This document shows positions 32,268 to 43,000 of a DNA stretch of 64,000 nucleotides, piece after piece. The stretch lies in the NCBI GenBank assembly GCA_946811185.2, contig OX328112.1, forward strand, positions 11,557,215 to 11,621,214, written 5' to 3'. Both the position numbers and the translations under genes were made by a program. The notes under the pieces are model-generated. The model worked only from the letters and a program-made list of their open reading frames with translations, ran no database searches and was not told the origin of the DNA. How positions within the stretch are numbered: position 1 is the stretch's first letter; every line of letters starts with the position of its first letter. This DNA comes from Hippopus hippopus (lineage: Eukaryota > Mollusca > Bivalvia > Cardiida > Cardiidae).

Positions 32268-32677
32268 CAAATATAAAAAAAAAAAACTACAGTTATGAAT
32301 GTTCAACCATAATATATCAAAAACATTGATAGTTTTTGTTGACCAGTCAGGATTTTTACTGGATCGGGAAAACAGAAACAACAACAAAAAAAAAAAGAAA
32401 ATTATTGTGCCAGATCGAAGAAACAATGGCTTGCCTTTAAGCTGTATAACTTCTAATTGAACACAAAACTACTGGTACATGTATTCTCAAAGCATTGGAT
32501 GCACAGATGTTCGAAAAGTTTTCGATCAAACGAATAAATAAATACAATCTTATTTACACTTCCTTTTTATCCTTACTTTCAAGGTACAGGCCGCAGAGAA
32601 AGTGTTTCAGATCGCAACACGCACTCTTCCAGCTCATGTACCACTTCCTCACGGCGCCCTTTGCCCCTGATCTTTTA

Positions 32678-32886
32678 ACCCTTTACTACACTATCCAGAG
32701 TTTTAATGACTCTTGACTTTAAAACCCTTTTGGAAACATTTTGAGAAAAGAGGAAAATGCTGGTAACCAGCATTTTCTCCTTTTCCCACAAAGACAAAAA
32801 AGCATCATTTGGGTCACATTTAATTTGACGTCTGCAAACGTTTTCAAATTCGACCAGTCTAGAACTATGTTTGGTAAAGAGTTAAT
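32678..32886 (+). mobile_element. Family A MITE
   Basis: TTTAACCCTTTACTACACTA to TGTTTGGTAAAGAGTTAA. The right hairpin flank is shortened. Confidence 0.82.
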
Positions 32887-33189
32887 TTCAAGTCCACTCT
32901 GCGTTCTCAGTAATAAAGTTTCCCGTCCATACCAGATTTTTACTATGTCGAAAAAGAGCATACATGTAGGCCTATTTAGTTAGAGTCCCAATGGTACAAC
33001 ATCAGCCCTAACGTCCTCATTGGGTCCATTCTGTGTACTGGTTTGAGCACGTATTTCTGAACATGTTCAAAAGAGACCCACCTCAGCCAAGAGCAGAAAG
33101 ATCGCATGAGATAGCTTTGACAAGGTTTTGGAGTGCATTTATAGGTATTTTAGTCAGCTCTCAAGCATTTCTAATAATGGATTCTATCT

Positions 33190-33425
33190 CCACGGCTGGC
33201 CACCCTACATTATCAAGTCTTTCGGATGCGACGTTAAACCTTGGTCCCGTGTGACGGTGCTATAAACACTGAGCACGTAAAAGAACCAGGGGTTACCTAG
33301 GATTGGTTTCGTCCCGTATCTTGCACTGTCCCCCGAAACATAACTATCAGTCTTCTGGGGGAGAGGGGGAGGGGGGAGGGGGAGAGGCGTCGCGCACATG
33401 AACAACCGGTGGCAACGATAAATAA
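33190..33425 (+). mobile_element. SINE S2, 5'-truncated
   Basis: CCACGGCTGGCCACCCTACA, GACGTTAAACCTTGGTCCCG and AAAGAACCAGGGG match the copy at 6.1 kb. A G-rich expansion (GGGGGAGGGGGA) interrupts the 3' part near 33,357-33,386. Confidence 0.8.
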
Positions 33426-33654
33426 ACGAAAATCGATCTATTACAATGTTGGATTTCTCGGTCTGTTTTTCTGCATTAGGTGCCTCAGCATTTGCCTTTT
33501 CTTGTACAGTTTGTCATGTCACAGGCCTTTGTTTCCATTGGTCTGTCATTACATCGAAATTTTCATAGATCGATTATCGGACAACGTTACCAAAAATAGC
33601 ACTTTTGCGCGTCGCCTTCATGTAGAGTATACACGTAGTACATGTATTTGCTTT

Positions 33655-33900
33655 GCATTGGAGTTTAATGTCGTTTTAGCAGCTTATTTCATATCACGGC
33701 GGCCAGTGTACGTATACATGTGTTTCCTGGAAATCTCATACCAGCACTGACATAACTTTCTTTCCAAGCCACTGACTACTTTTCTCAAATGCATCAGATG
33801 TGAGAGGAGAAAGGTCGCCTTAACGTAAGTTTGCCTCAACCGGGTATCACCAGGTAACGAGTCAGATTCGCTAACCATTGAAATACCCGGCCGGAGCCCT
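33655..33900 (-). mobile_element. SINE S1-like, reverse
   Basis: TATCACGGCGGCCAGTGTAC, CTTTCCAAGCCACTGACTAC. The head is replaced by a different tRNA-like segment ending ACCCGGCCGG. Confidence 0.65.
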
Positions 33901-33946
33901 AGCACATGTTACAAGATACAGAAGCGGTGGGCCACTGTGCTATTTT

Positions 33947-34160
33947 AACCCTTTACCAAACAATCAGTTATTTTTACGGCCCTGGTGTGGAAGACTTTTG
34001 AAAACATTGAGGGAAAAAGAGAAATTGCTCGTAACGAGCAATTTCTCCTTTTCCTTCAATGTTTTCTACTCCATCAGAATTTCATAAGAACAAACTTTTG
34101 AATTGTTTCCTGCAGATGGTTTCAACATGGAAGAGTCTAAAATTTACTGTTTGGTAAAGG
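33947..34160 (+). mobile_element. Family A MITE
   Basis: Hairpin AAATTGCTCGTAACGAGCAATTT: the usual GCTGGTAACCAGC centre is replaced by GCTCGTAACGAGC, a compensated change in both arms. Confidence 0.85.
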
Positions 34161-34225
34161 GTATAGTAAAGGTGACCTATGATCAAGCAATGAATATTTT
34201 GTTGTTCTATCATATACTTCTCTAA

Positions 34226-35960
34226 TTTCAATGGCTTATGGTCTCATTCACTCTTTGTTATGATTTGCTGACCGTAACCCCGTGATGTAAGGCTTATGGT
34301 CTCATTCACTCTCTGTTGCGACTTGTTGACCGTAACCCAGTAATATAAAGCTTATGGCCTCATGCACTATTTGTTGCGACTTGCTGACCGTAACCTCGTA
34401 ATGTGAGGCTCATGGTCTCATTCGCTCTTTGTTGCGACTTGCTGACCGTGACCCCGTAATGTAAGGCTTATGGTCTTATTCACTCTTTGTTGTGATTTGC
34501 TGAGAGTAACCCTGTTATGTAAAGCTTATGGTCTCATTTACTCTTTCTTGCGACTTGCTGACCATAACCCCGTAATGTAAGGCTTATGGTTGTTGCGACT
34601 TACTGACCGTAGCCCGCAATGTAAGGCTAATGGTCTCATTCACTCTTTGTTTAGACTTGCTGACCGTAACCTCGTTATGTGAGGCTAATGGTCTCATTCA
34701 CTCTTTGTTGCGACTTGTTGACCGTAGCCCCATAATGTATGGCTTATGGTCTCATTCACTCTTTGTTGCGACTTGCTGACTGTAGCCCCGTAATGTACGG
34801 CTTATGGTCTCATTCACTCTTTGTTGAGATTTGCTAACCGTAGCCCCGTAATGTATGGCTTATGGTCTCATTCACTCTTTGTTGCGACTTGCTGACTGTA
34901 GCCCCGTAATGTACGGCTTATGGTCTCATTCACTCTTTGTTGAGATTTGCTGACCGTAACCCCGTAATTTAAGGCTTATGGTCTGATTCACCCTTTGTTG
35001 CGACTTGCTGACCGTAGCCCCGTAATGTACGGCTTATGGTCTCATTCACTCTTTGTTGCGACTTGCTGACCGTAGCCCCGTAATGTAAGGCTTATGGTCT
35101 CATTCACTCTTTGTTGCGACTTGCTGACCGTAGCCCCGTAATGTACGGCTTATGGTCTCATTCATTCTGTTGCGACTTGCTGACGGTGACCCCGTAAATA
35201 AGGCTTATGGTTTCATTTACTCCTTGTTGCGACTTGCTGACGGTAACCCTGCAACTTAAGGTTTTTGGTCTCATTAACTTTTTGTATAGACTTGCTAAAC
35301 GTAACCCCGTAGTTAAGGGTTATGGTCTCATTCACTCTTTGTTGCGACTTGTTGACTGTAGCCCCGTAATTTAAGGCTTATGGTCTCATGTACTCTTTGT
35401 TACGACTTGCTGACCGTAGCCCCGTAATGTACGGCTTATGATCTCATTCACTCTTTGTTGCGACTTGCTGATCGTAGCCCCGTAAGCATACGGTAAGGCT
35501 TATGATCTTATTCACTATTTGTTGCGACTTGCTGACGGTAACCCCGTAATTTAAGGCTTATGGTCTCATTTACTCTTTGTTGCGACTTGTTGACCATAAC
35601 CTCGTTATGTGAGGCTAATGGTCTCATTCGCTCTTTGTTGCGACTTGCTGACCGTGACCCCGTAATGTGAGGCTTATGGTCTCATTCACTCATTGTTTCG
35701 ATTTGCTGACCGTAACCCTGTTATGTAAAGCTTATGATCTCATTTACTCTTTCTTGCGACTTGGTGTCCGTAACCTGGTAATGTAAGGCTTTTTGTTTCA
35801 TTCACTCTTTGTTCAGACTTGCTGACCGTAGCCCGTAATGTAAGGCTTATGGTCTCGTTCACTCTTTGTTGCGACTAGCTGACCGTGACCCTGTAATGTA
35901 AGGCTTATGGTCTCATTCACTCTTTGTTGCGACTTGCTGACTGTAATCCCGTAATGTAAG
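34226..35960 (+). repeat. 58-bp tandem array, about 30 units
   Basis: The unit begins CTTATGGTCTCATTCACTCT and continues TTGTTGCGACTTGCTGACCG then TAACCCCGTAATGTAAGG. Units differ by substitutions and small indels. Between about 34,740 and 35,160 variants recur in order (TACGG versus TATGG, GCGAC versus GAGAT). Confidence 0.95.
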
Positions 35961-36099
35961 CTATATTGAATCTAATTGTTCCATATAGGGCAAGAGTCAA
36001 GGTCACTAGGCCATTACGCGTGAAATGCATAAATTGTCTTAATTAGAAAAATATCTGCCCTAATGAAGTTCTAGTTTGTTCTTACGATAAGAAAAGCCT

Positions 36100-36440
36100 A
36101 TTTCGTACCATTCAAATGGGAAAAATGTAGGTTTTCGAAAGCATTACGGGAAAAATCCTTTACCAACAATGTTTTCTATCCTTTGTAATGCAAGTTCCCT
36201 CACTGAGCTACATTTTGGTCATAGTAAATGGTGGTAGCCTACATTTTTTCCCTTTTCCAACACTGTTTTTGCTCCTAGAAAGGCGAGTCTGAGCTAAAAT
36301 TTATGTAGTTAAATTTCATTTGGCGCCTGCAAAGGCTTTCAATTACTATGAAAAATTCAGTCATTTAAGCCGCATATCATTTGACACTTGGTAATGCTTT
36401 CGATTTGAACAAGTCTTAACCTTAGTTGTTAGATAAAGAG
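36100..36440. mobile_element. Family A remnants
   Basis: GAAAGCATTACGGGAAAAAT, ACAATGTTTTCTATCC and TTCGATTTGAACAAGTCTTA. Strongly rearranged. Confidence 0.5.
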
Positions 36441-36879
36441 TTGAAGACCCAGCTACCAACACAAACAAACAATATGACAAAAGATGTCAAGTGATAACAA
36501 AAGCTCGTATAATGGGAACAAAGACAAAGTACATTTTGTGTTAAAATGCCTTTCTTAACATAATTTTACATTCAATATACAAAATACGAGTAATTAACAC
36601 ACCAATCCAAGTACTTTGCAAGAACAATTAATTGTTAACATCAAATATTATTAACATATTTTGATACGAATGGTGGATTTTCTATAGAAAACAGTGACAC
36701 AGAAGTACTAATTGGTCAAGAGAGCAATTAGAACTCCTATTTCACTGCTTTTCAACGGCATGCTCGTTCTGAAAAAATGAAGTTGACTTTATCATTGCAA
36801 TTACACAAAATTTCAAATCTTCAAAATCCCACAATAATTAGAATTCAATTGCACAAAAGAATAATGCTTCAAAATCCGT

Positions 36880-37080
36880 GTTCATGCTCACCAACCATTG
36901 TTAATAATGTTCTTATTTTATTCTCCAGAATTTTCTAAATTTAAAAATAACACAACTTCTGATTGGCTAAACCAAATGGTTTAACCAATCAGAAATTGGG
37001 TTACTTTCAAATTTAGAAAATCTTAATGAGCAAGACGAAGAATATTCTTTAAAATTGTTGGTGAATACAGACCCTACAGT
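36880..37080. repeat. Family I element
   Basis: Nearly symmetrical: TTCTAAATTTAAAAATAACACA, CTGATTGGCTAAACCA/TGGTTTAACCAATCAG, then CAAATTTAGAA. Further copies are at 11.6 kb and 52.1 kb. Confidence 0.75.
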
Positions 37081-37246
37081 CTTATCAAGGTTTATTTGCA
37101 ATTAAATCTTTGATATAATATTCCAAGTCAAGTCAATTGATCGTCTGAAGCATTCAGTTTCAGCAAATTAGATGGCTAGGCTTATAGTTAAGAACAAAAA
37201 AACAATATTCAGTATGATTTGAGAATAACTTCCCATGAATGTATAT

Positions 37247-37445
37247 ACCTTTTACCAAACAATCCTGTATTATAACAACTGTGACCCAGAGCACTTTTGA
37301 AAACAGTGTGGGAAAACTAGGAAATGCTAGTAACCACCATATTCTCCTTTTCCCACAATATTTTCTATCCTCTCAAAGGTGAATTCCCATAATTTGAGCT
37401 AAATTTCATGTTGTCTGCAAACGCTTTGTATATGGATGAGTCAGA
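37247..37445 (+). mobile_element. Family A MITE
   Basis: TTTTACCAAACAATCCTG, CAGTGTGGGAAAACTAGG, CCCACAATATTTTCTATCC. Confidence 0.78.
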
Positions 37446-37454
37446 AATTTTGTT

Positions 37455-37665
37455 GTTTGACAAAATTTTTTACCTGTCCAAAATGAAGGCATTTGCAGAC
37501 AACAAAATAAATATGACCTGAAAATTGAAACTTGTTTAGGAAAGGGTAGAAAATATTGTGGGGAAAAGGAGAAAATGCTGGTTACCAGCATTTTCTCCTT
37601 TTACCGCAATGTTTTCAAAAGCTTTCTTTTGCATGGTTTTTAAAAGTCCAGTTTGTGTGATCAGG
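37455..37665 (-). mobile_element. Family A MITE, reverse
   Basis: TTGTTTGACAAAATTTTTTA, hairpin ATTGTGGGGAAAAGGAG, CCGCAATGTTTTCAAAAGC. It is paired in opposite orientation with the copy to its left. Confidence 0.82.
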
Positions 37666-37832
37666 AGTTTACAAGTTCTTTACATAATCAGTAACTTTAC
37701 AAACCAACAAAAAAAGCATAACACATAAAACTCTTTTACTTGATAATGGCTATACAATTTATTTAAATCGTCTCAAACAAAAGATTTAACACACATACTG
37801 TTCATGTAGTAAAGCTTATAATATACAATTTT

Positions 37833-38000
37833 AACCCTTTACCACACCCTCCCAAATTTTAACGACCTTGACTGAAGAGGGTTTTTAAAACGCTGTGGGA
37901 ATAGGAGAATATACTCGTAAGCAACATTTTCTCCTCTTCCCACAATATTTTCTACCCTTTCAAGGACAAATTTGGTTATTTGAGCCTCATTAACTGTGTC
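37833..38000 (+). mobile_element. Family A MITE, diverged
   Basis: TTTTAACCCTTTACCACACC, AACGACCTTGACTGAAG, CTTCCCACAATATTTTC. The right third is missing. Confidence 0.75.
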
Positions 38001-38009
38001 AGAAGCCCC

Positions 38010-38509
38010 TGTTTTTGCCTATGTTGCTGACAGGCTTAACCAAACAACACACATATACACAGGTGATATTATGTTGTAGTAACTCACCTGGTGCTTGTAT
38101 TTTCTTCTCACCACATGCAAAATCTGACATCTCGAAATACTAAAGACTTTCAAAATATTCTCATGGAGCAAGGACTAAATACAAGCCCAGAAAGGTACTA
38201 CAACATAATGTTTGTTTAACTATACATCTACAAGGTATTACATTATCGACAATTTTAGTCAGTAAGAAACTGTAACAAATGCTGGTTTAGTAGGTGTTCA
38301 CCTCTTTTTATGAATAGCGGATGAATATCTTGATGTAACATTTTGACCGATCAAATTTGGAGGCAGCTTAAAGATGTCTGCATGGGGTTGTGCTATACAA
38401 TATAAATTGGGACCATGTTTGACAATCAGATAAGATTTTTCTTTTGTGTCTGATTTCAACAGAGCACGATCCATGTATTTGAGGGAAAAAAAAAAAAAAC
38501 TGGAAGGCA

Positions 38510-38560
<51 letters not shown>

Positions 38561-39040
38561 TGCGTGTGTATATAGGATCTGACATGAGTTGGCGTTTGAG
38601 ATAAAATTTTATTAAGTGAGTCTACAGAAAATGTTATAAAGGGAGTCTTTGGCAAGCTTAATAACATTTTTCTTGAATAGTTTTAATTAAATTTCATCTC
38701 GAACGCCAACAAATGTAAGTTTCTTTTTATCACATAACAATATTTCACAAATTATAGATCAGAACATGCAAAACCATCTATAGATGCACCCTCCGTAATA
38801 TCCATAAAACTCATTCACTTCTATGAAATACCTACAAAATGACGTCAAAAATGAAGTCACACAATTGTGATATCAAATGTGTATGAGATACGAAAATTCA
38901 TGATGGGTATATGTCACTGAAAATAAGGGAGGTTATGTGATAAAATAACATATCTTACACCCAAGTTGTAGACAGTTGATGAAGCAAGAGGATCAAAATG
39001 AATTCACTTGTGGATACTGGCCATAGCTATTTACTTAATG
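38010..39040. other. Mostly unassigned; contains (GT)n
   Basis: A dinucleotide/tetranucleotide run (GT)n(GTGC)n lies at 38,512-38,573. I see no exon. It is the 3' flank of the CASC3 gene on the minus strand and may hold its 3' UTR. Confidence 0.5.
38512..38573. repeat. (GT)n / (GTGC)n microsatellite
   Basis: TGTGTG repeat turning into TGCGTGCG. Confidence 0.95.
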
Positions 39041-39047
39041 TACAATT

Positions 39048-39420
39048 CTTTACCAGAGGACAAAATTTTAGACACATCCAACTTGAAAACATTTGAAGAC
39101 AACAAATAAACTGTGGCTCAAATAATGAAATTTGATTTTAAATGAGTTGAAAAATTTTGGAAAAGGCAAAAAGATGGAAAACAGTGGGGGATAGAAGAGG
39201 ACCAAAAAAAAAAAATCTGATTCTAATAATAAAATTATATCCTTGGCGCCAACTCTGTTCTGTCAAGCATAAAAAAGAATTGTCTTTGAAAGGGTTGTAA
39301 ACATTGTGAAAAAAGGAGAAAATGCTGGTAACCAGCATTTTCTCCTTTTCCCACATTCTTTTTGATAGCCATTTTCCTTGGGGTCAATACAAAACACATG
39401 ATTGTTTGAACGTAAGTTAA
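39048..39420 (-). mobile_element. Family A MITE with internal insertion
   Basis: Outer parts TTCTTTACCAGAGGACAAAA and GATTGTTTGAACG belong to A. A second hairpin (39,309-39,352) is intact, and about 110 bases of other sequence separate it from the left part. It lies downstream of the CASC3 stop. Confidence 0.65.
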
Positions 39421-39450
39421 CTATCAAACATATTTTTAATTATTTGTTTT

Positions 39451-40041
39451 TCATGAATCAATTTTTTCCGATTTAACTTTAACTGTTTGCTCATCTGGAA
39501 CACTCTCCATTGCATCTTCGAAGTCGTCTCCATTTTCCTCAACTTGTTCTTGCTTCACACCACTTACTTTAGTTTCAGTCACATCTACTTTAACAGCAGC
39601 TTCTGATCCTATTACAGTTGTCCTCTCTTTATCTTCACCAATACTTTTCGAAGTATCTACAGTTTCCGGTTTTATTACCGAAGAAACAGAGAGTGTCGGA
39701 CTTAATACATCTTGCTTGAAAACAACACTACTAGGTACACTGACTGCCGTTGCATTTACAAGTTTGCTATTCTCATTTAACATTGCCATTTGTTCATCCT
39801 TAATTTGTTCTTGGTTTTTATCCACTTCATAAGATTCAATTGATTCTGTTGGATGACCTTCGACATCATTTACAGTGACTCTGCTACGAATTGCTTCATC
39901 CTGAAAGTCAGGAATTATCCGTCTGTCACTATCCACTTCTTCATCATCAACCGGTGTGTCGGTATATTCAGCAATGTTAGGATCTACTTCTTCTGTCTCG
40001 TAGTACTCTATACCTTCTTCCTCTCCGTCCTTCTTTACATC
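39451..40041 (-). CDS. CASC3: CASC3 exon 13 (last), acidic C-terminal tail
   Basis: Acceptor TGTATCAATTCAG, phase 0. 196 residues starting DVKKDGEEEGIEYYETEE and ending KVKSEKIDS, TGA at 39453-39451. Rich in E, D, V, S, T and low in aromatics, probably disordered. It has no counterpart in human CASC3, which ends near the preceding exon. Confidence 0.88.
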   Translation of the reverse strand, partial: DVKKDGEEEGIEYYETEEVDPNIAEYTDTPVDDEEVDSDRRIIPDFQDEAIRSRVTVNDVEGHPTESIESYEVDKNQEQIKDEQMAMLNENSKLVNATAVSVPSSVVFKQDVLSPTLSVSSVIKPETVDTSKSIGEDKERTTVIGSEAAVKVDVTETKVSGVKQEQVEENGDDFEDAMESVPDEQTVKVKSEKIDS

Positions 40042-43000
40042 CTGAATTGATACATTAACACTTTACCAGACAACAAAACTTTAGATGACAAACTCAATGT
40101 ATCTCAAACGGTGTGCTTTGTTTTAAAATGTAGAAAACATTGTTGGAAAAGAAGAAAATGCTGGTTACCAGCATTTTCTTCTTTTCTCACAATGTTTTCA
40201 AAAGTCTTCATCTGTAGGGTAGTTAAATATTTGAGTTGTTTGGAGAAGGATCACATAAATTTAACTTTCATGAGTATTGAACAAAAAATGTTGCCTCTAG
40301 GGCGTATGCAAGCTTTTCTAAGATTTGAGCAGATGACTTACTTTTGACTTACTCACACTAATCTGAGATATCATCACAACAAATATTTTGACCTACTTTC
40401 ATGAGTTTTGAACTAAAAATGTGGTCTCTTGAGTGTAACACCAGGTTTTTCTTATGAAAGAACCTAAATGAAAACATGGATTGGAGCACTGGCTACCACA
40501 ATACAACTGAAATAATTTTGATTGATTGATTGGTGTTATATGCCACTTTCAACATTCTTTCAGTCATATTACGGCGACTGGATTTCACCAGTACTGGGCT
40601 AGGGCTTTGAGGTGTCTAGCCCAAGGACACTCCCACTAAAAATCTAATGGATCCAGTACGGCTTGAACCCGGAGCCTCCAGGTCACAAGTCCTATACCTT
40701 ACAACTGAGCCACACACGACCCCTGAATTTTTTTTGTAAATGGCATGAAACACCAAAGAACCAAATCAAATCATACCTGTGGGTTCACAATAGGGATGGC
40801 TGCCTTTGGCCGTCTAATCTGTACTCTATTGGGTTTGGCTACCTGCATCTCTGGTGGGTAATATGTTGTCCCGGTTCCCTGTACAGGAACTTCGCTAGAC
40901 TGTGGGTAGTAAGTAGTGCCACCTCGAACAGTTTCTCCAAGCTGTGCCTGTAAGTGATGATACCCTAAACAACTGATCTTAACCCTCAACTCTTAACCAA
41001 ACGAAAATATTTTAGACTGGACCAAATTAACATACCGTACATTAAAACGCCATCGAAAAAGATTGTGTGCTTGCAAAAACAATGAGCCTGTCTATTTGAT
41101 ATTTTACATTAACCCTTTACCACACAATCCCGACTTTTAACATTCCTAGGACAGAATGCTTTTGAAAACATTGTGGTAAAAGGAGAAAATGCTGGTAACA
41201 AGCATTTTCTCCTTTTCCCACAATCGTTTTCTACTCTTTAAAAGACAAATCAAATCATTTCAGCAACACTTAATTTGTGGTCTGCTAATGCCTCCAACTT
41301 AGACAAGTCTAAGTTTTCATGTTTGGTAACATCCTCGGTGACCCAGTTTCGATTCATTCTGTAATCGCCCCTGGGTTATTTCGCTGGCATTTCCTTGTTC
41401 TCATGAATTATTCATGAAGCATTTTGATTGGTGATCTCAGTTTTTCTTTGAGAAAATTTAAACTATTTTTATCACATACACACCGTCATTTCTATTTTTT
41501 ACTTGTCGATATCCAATCACATCATTCGTCACAAATCAAGCTTAGCGATACTTTCAATATGGCAGCGCCCATCAACACCACAATTGATAAGCGTTTAAAA
41601 GCGATTTTCCGCGTAACACCGAAAGACTGTCAGTTGAAATTGTACACAAAGATCGATAGTGTCGTCCCTGTATTGCAGAATGGCATATCTCACAGGAGAC
41701 AAGCACGCCGACGGCTGCTATATTTGTTGACAACCTCGGGTTTTTTCCAGGATTATTCTTAGTAACAGAAGAAATGAAATCATCCTCTCTACAAAACAGT
41801 ATCATTATGTTATCAATCTTTCGATTGGCTATTAGGGTACTTCCCGACTATATGAATATTCATAAGAAATGACAATTTGCTAGTCAATTTTCCCAGGAGT
41901 GATGCATAGAGAGTAATGCTTCAAACCTGGGTTCCAAGGATGGTTTGGTAAAGAGTTTATCAAAGTGAAATTGAAGAACTTACAGCCACTCTTTCTATCA
42001 AATCTTTCAACAATGACCTTAAAGGGGCACTACTTGGATTTTTTCTGCAGTAAATCAATTTTTTTTTATTGGTAAAACAGTGGTATATGATATAAAACTT
42101 TTTTTCTCTGCGGGTGTAAAGAAACTGCAAAGTAAGAAGATGCAATTTTGGTTGTTAAACAAGTTATTTCGTTGAAATGCTATCACCTGCTAAAAAAGCC
42201 CCCTTTTTCTATGACACGGCATTGAATCAATACCAACAAATAAATAACTGATAACGGCGGACTATCATAAGGAACACATCTATGAAGTTTTAGCAATTTT
42301 TGTCCAGGATTTTACAAGATATCTGTCCAAACTGACGGATGCACTAGCCAAAAACTATATCCCTCCGTATTTGGCTGGAAATAATAATGGGAGGGTCAAT
42401 TTGCAATTGGTAACTCTATCCATTTTTATGAGATTAAAATACGATTTCACCATACTTATTTAAATACAACCCTACATGATTATGTGTATAAATTGAAAAT
42501 GTGATATTCCCACAAGCCTTTGTGATATTTCAAAGGTACATGTATTTTGGTGAAAAATAACTCAGCATCGGACAGTGTAGATCTAAGATTAGACTGCATA
42601 TTTGTGTTATTTTGTGCAGTCTGATCTTGATCTACACTGTCGCAAAAGGTTCTTGAGTTGCTCTTAGTAGCCTAGGGGTTGATAGCGACTAGATATCCCA
42701 TTATGAAAATACAATAAAAAATATATTTATTTCTTGCACTTCTTGATTGTTTGCCAGCCAAAGCAGTATCAATTTCACTGATTAAATATTTTCATATTTA
42801 AGTGTTAATTTTTTAGAAATTAAAAGGACATAATACTGTGTCTATGGACCGACACAAGGACAAACTGATTCCAGAATACCCTTCCCATGCCTGTTATCTG
42901 GGGTTGAAATGTGGCAAAGTGAATATCCAAGAAGATCCCTAACATTTGTAAAAGCAACTTAAAATGTACTAAGCACTGTGGGGCTTTGGTGAATCAAAAT

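Larger units (their letters stand above)
41109..41960 (+). mobile_element. Family A MITE, interrupted near its right end
   Basis: TTAACCCTTTACCACACAAT starts at 41,109. The right end is split into TTTGGTAA at 41,322 and TTTGGTAAAGAGTTT at 41,944 by a 614-bp insertion. Confidence 0.9.

Noticed and set aside
33409..33750. 113-codon plus-strand frame
   Set aside because: It overlaps the tail of SINE S2 and a reverse S1-like SINE; no protein family features.
34226..35960. CRISPR-like array of regular repeats
   Set aside because: The 58-bp units are contiguous with no unique spacers, and the context is eukaryotic; it is a plain tandem repeat.
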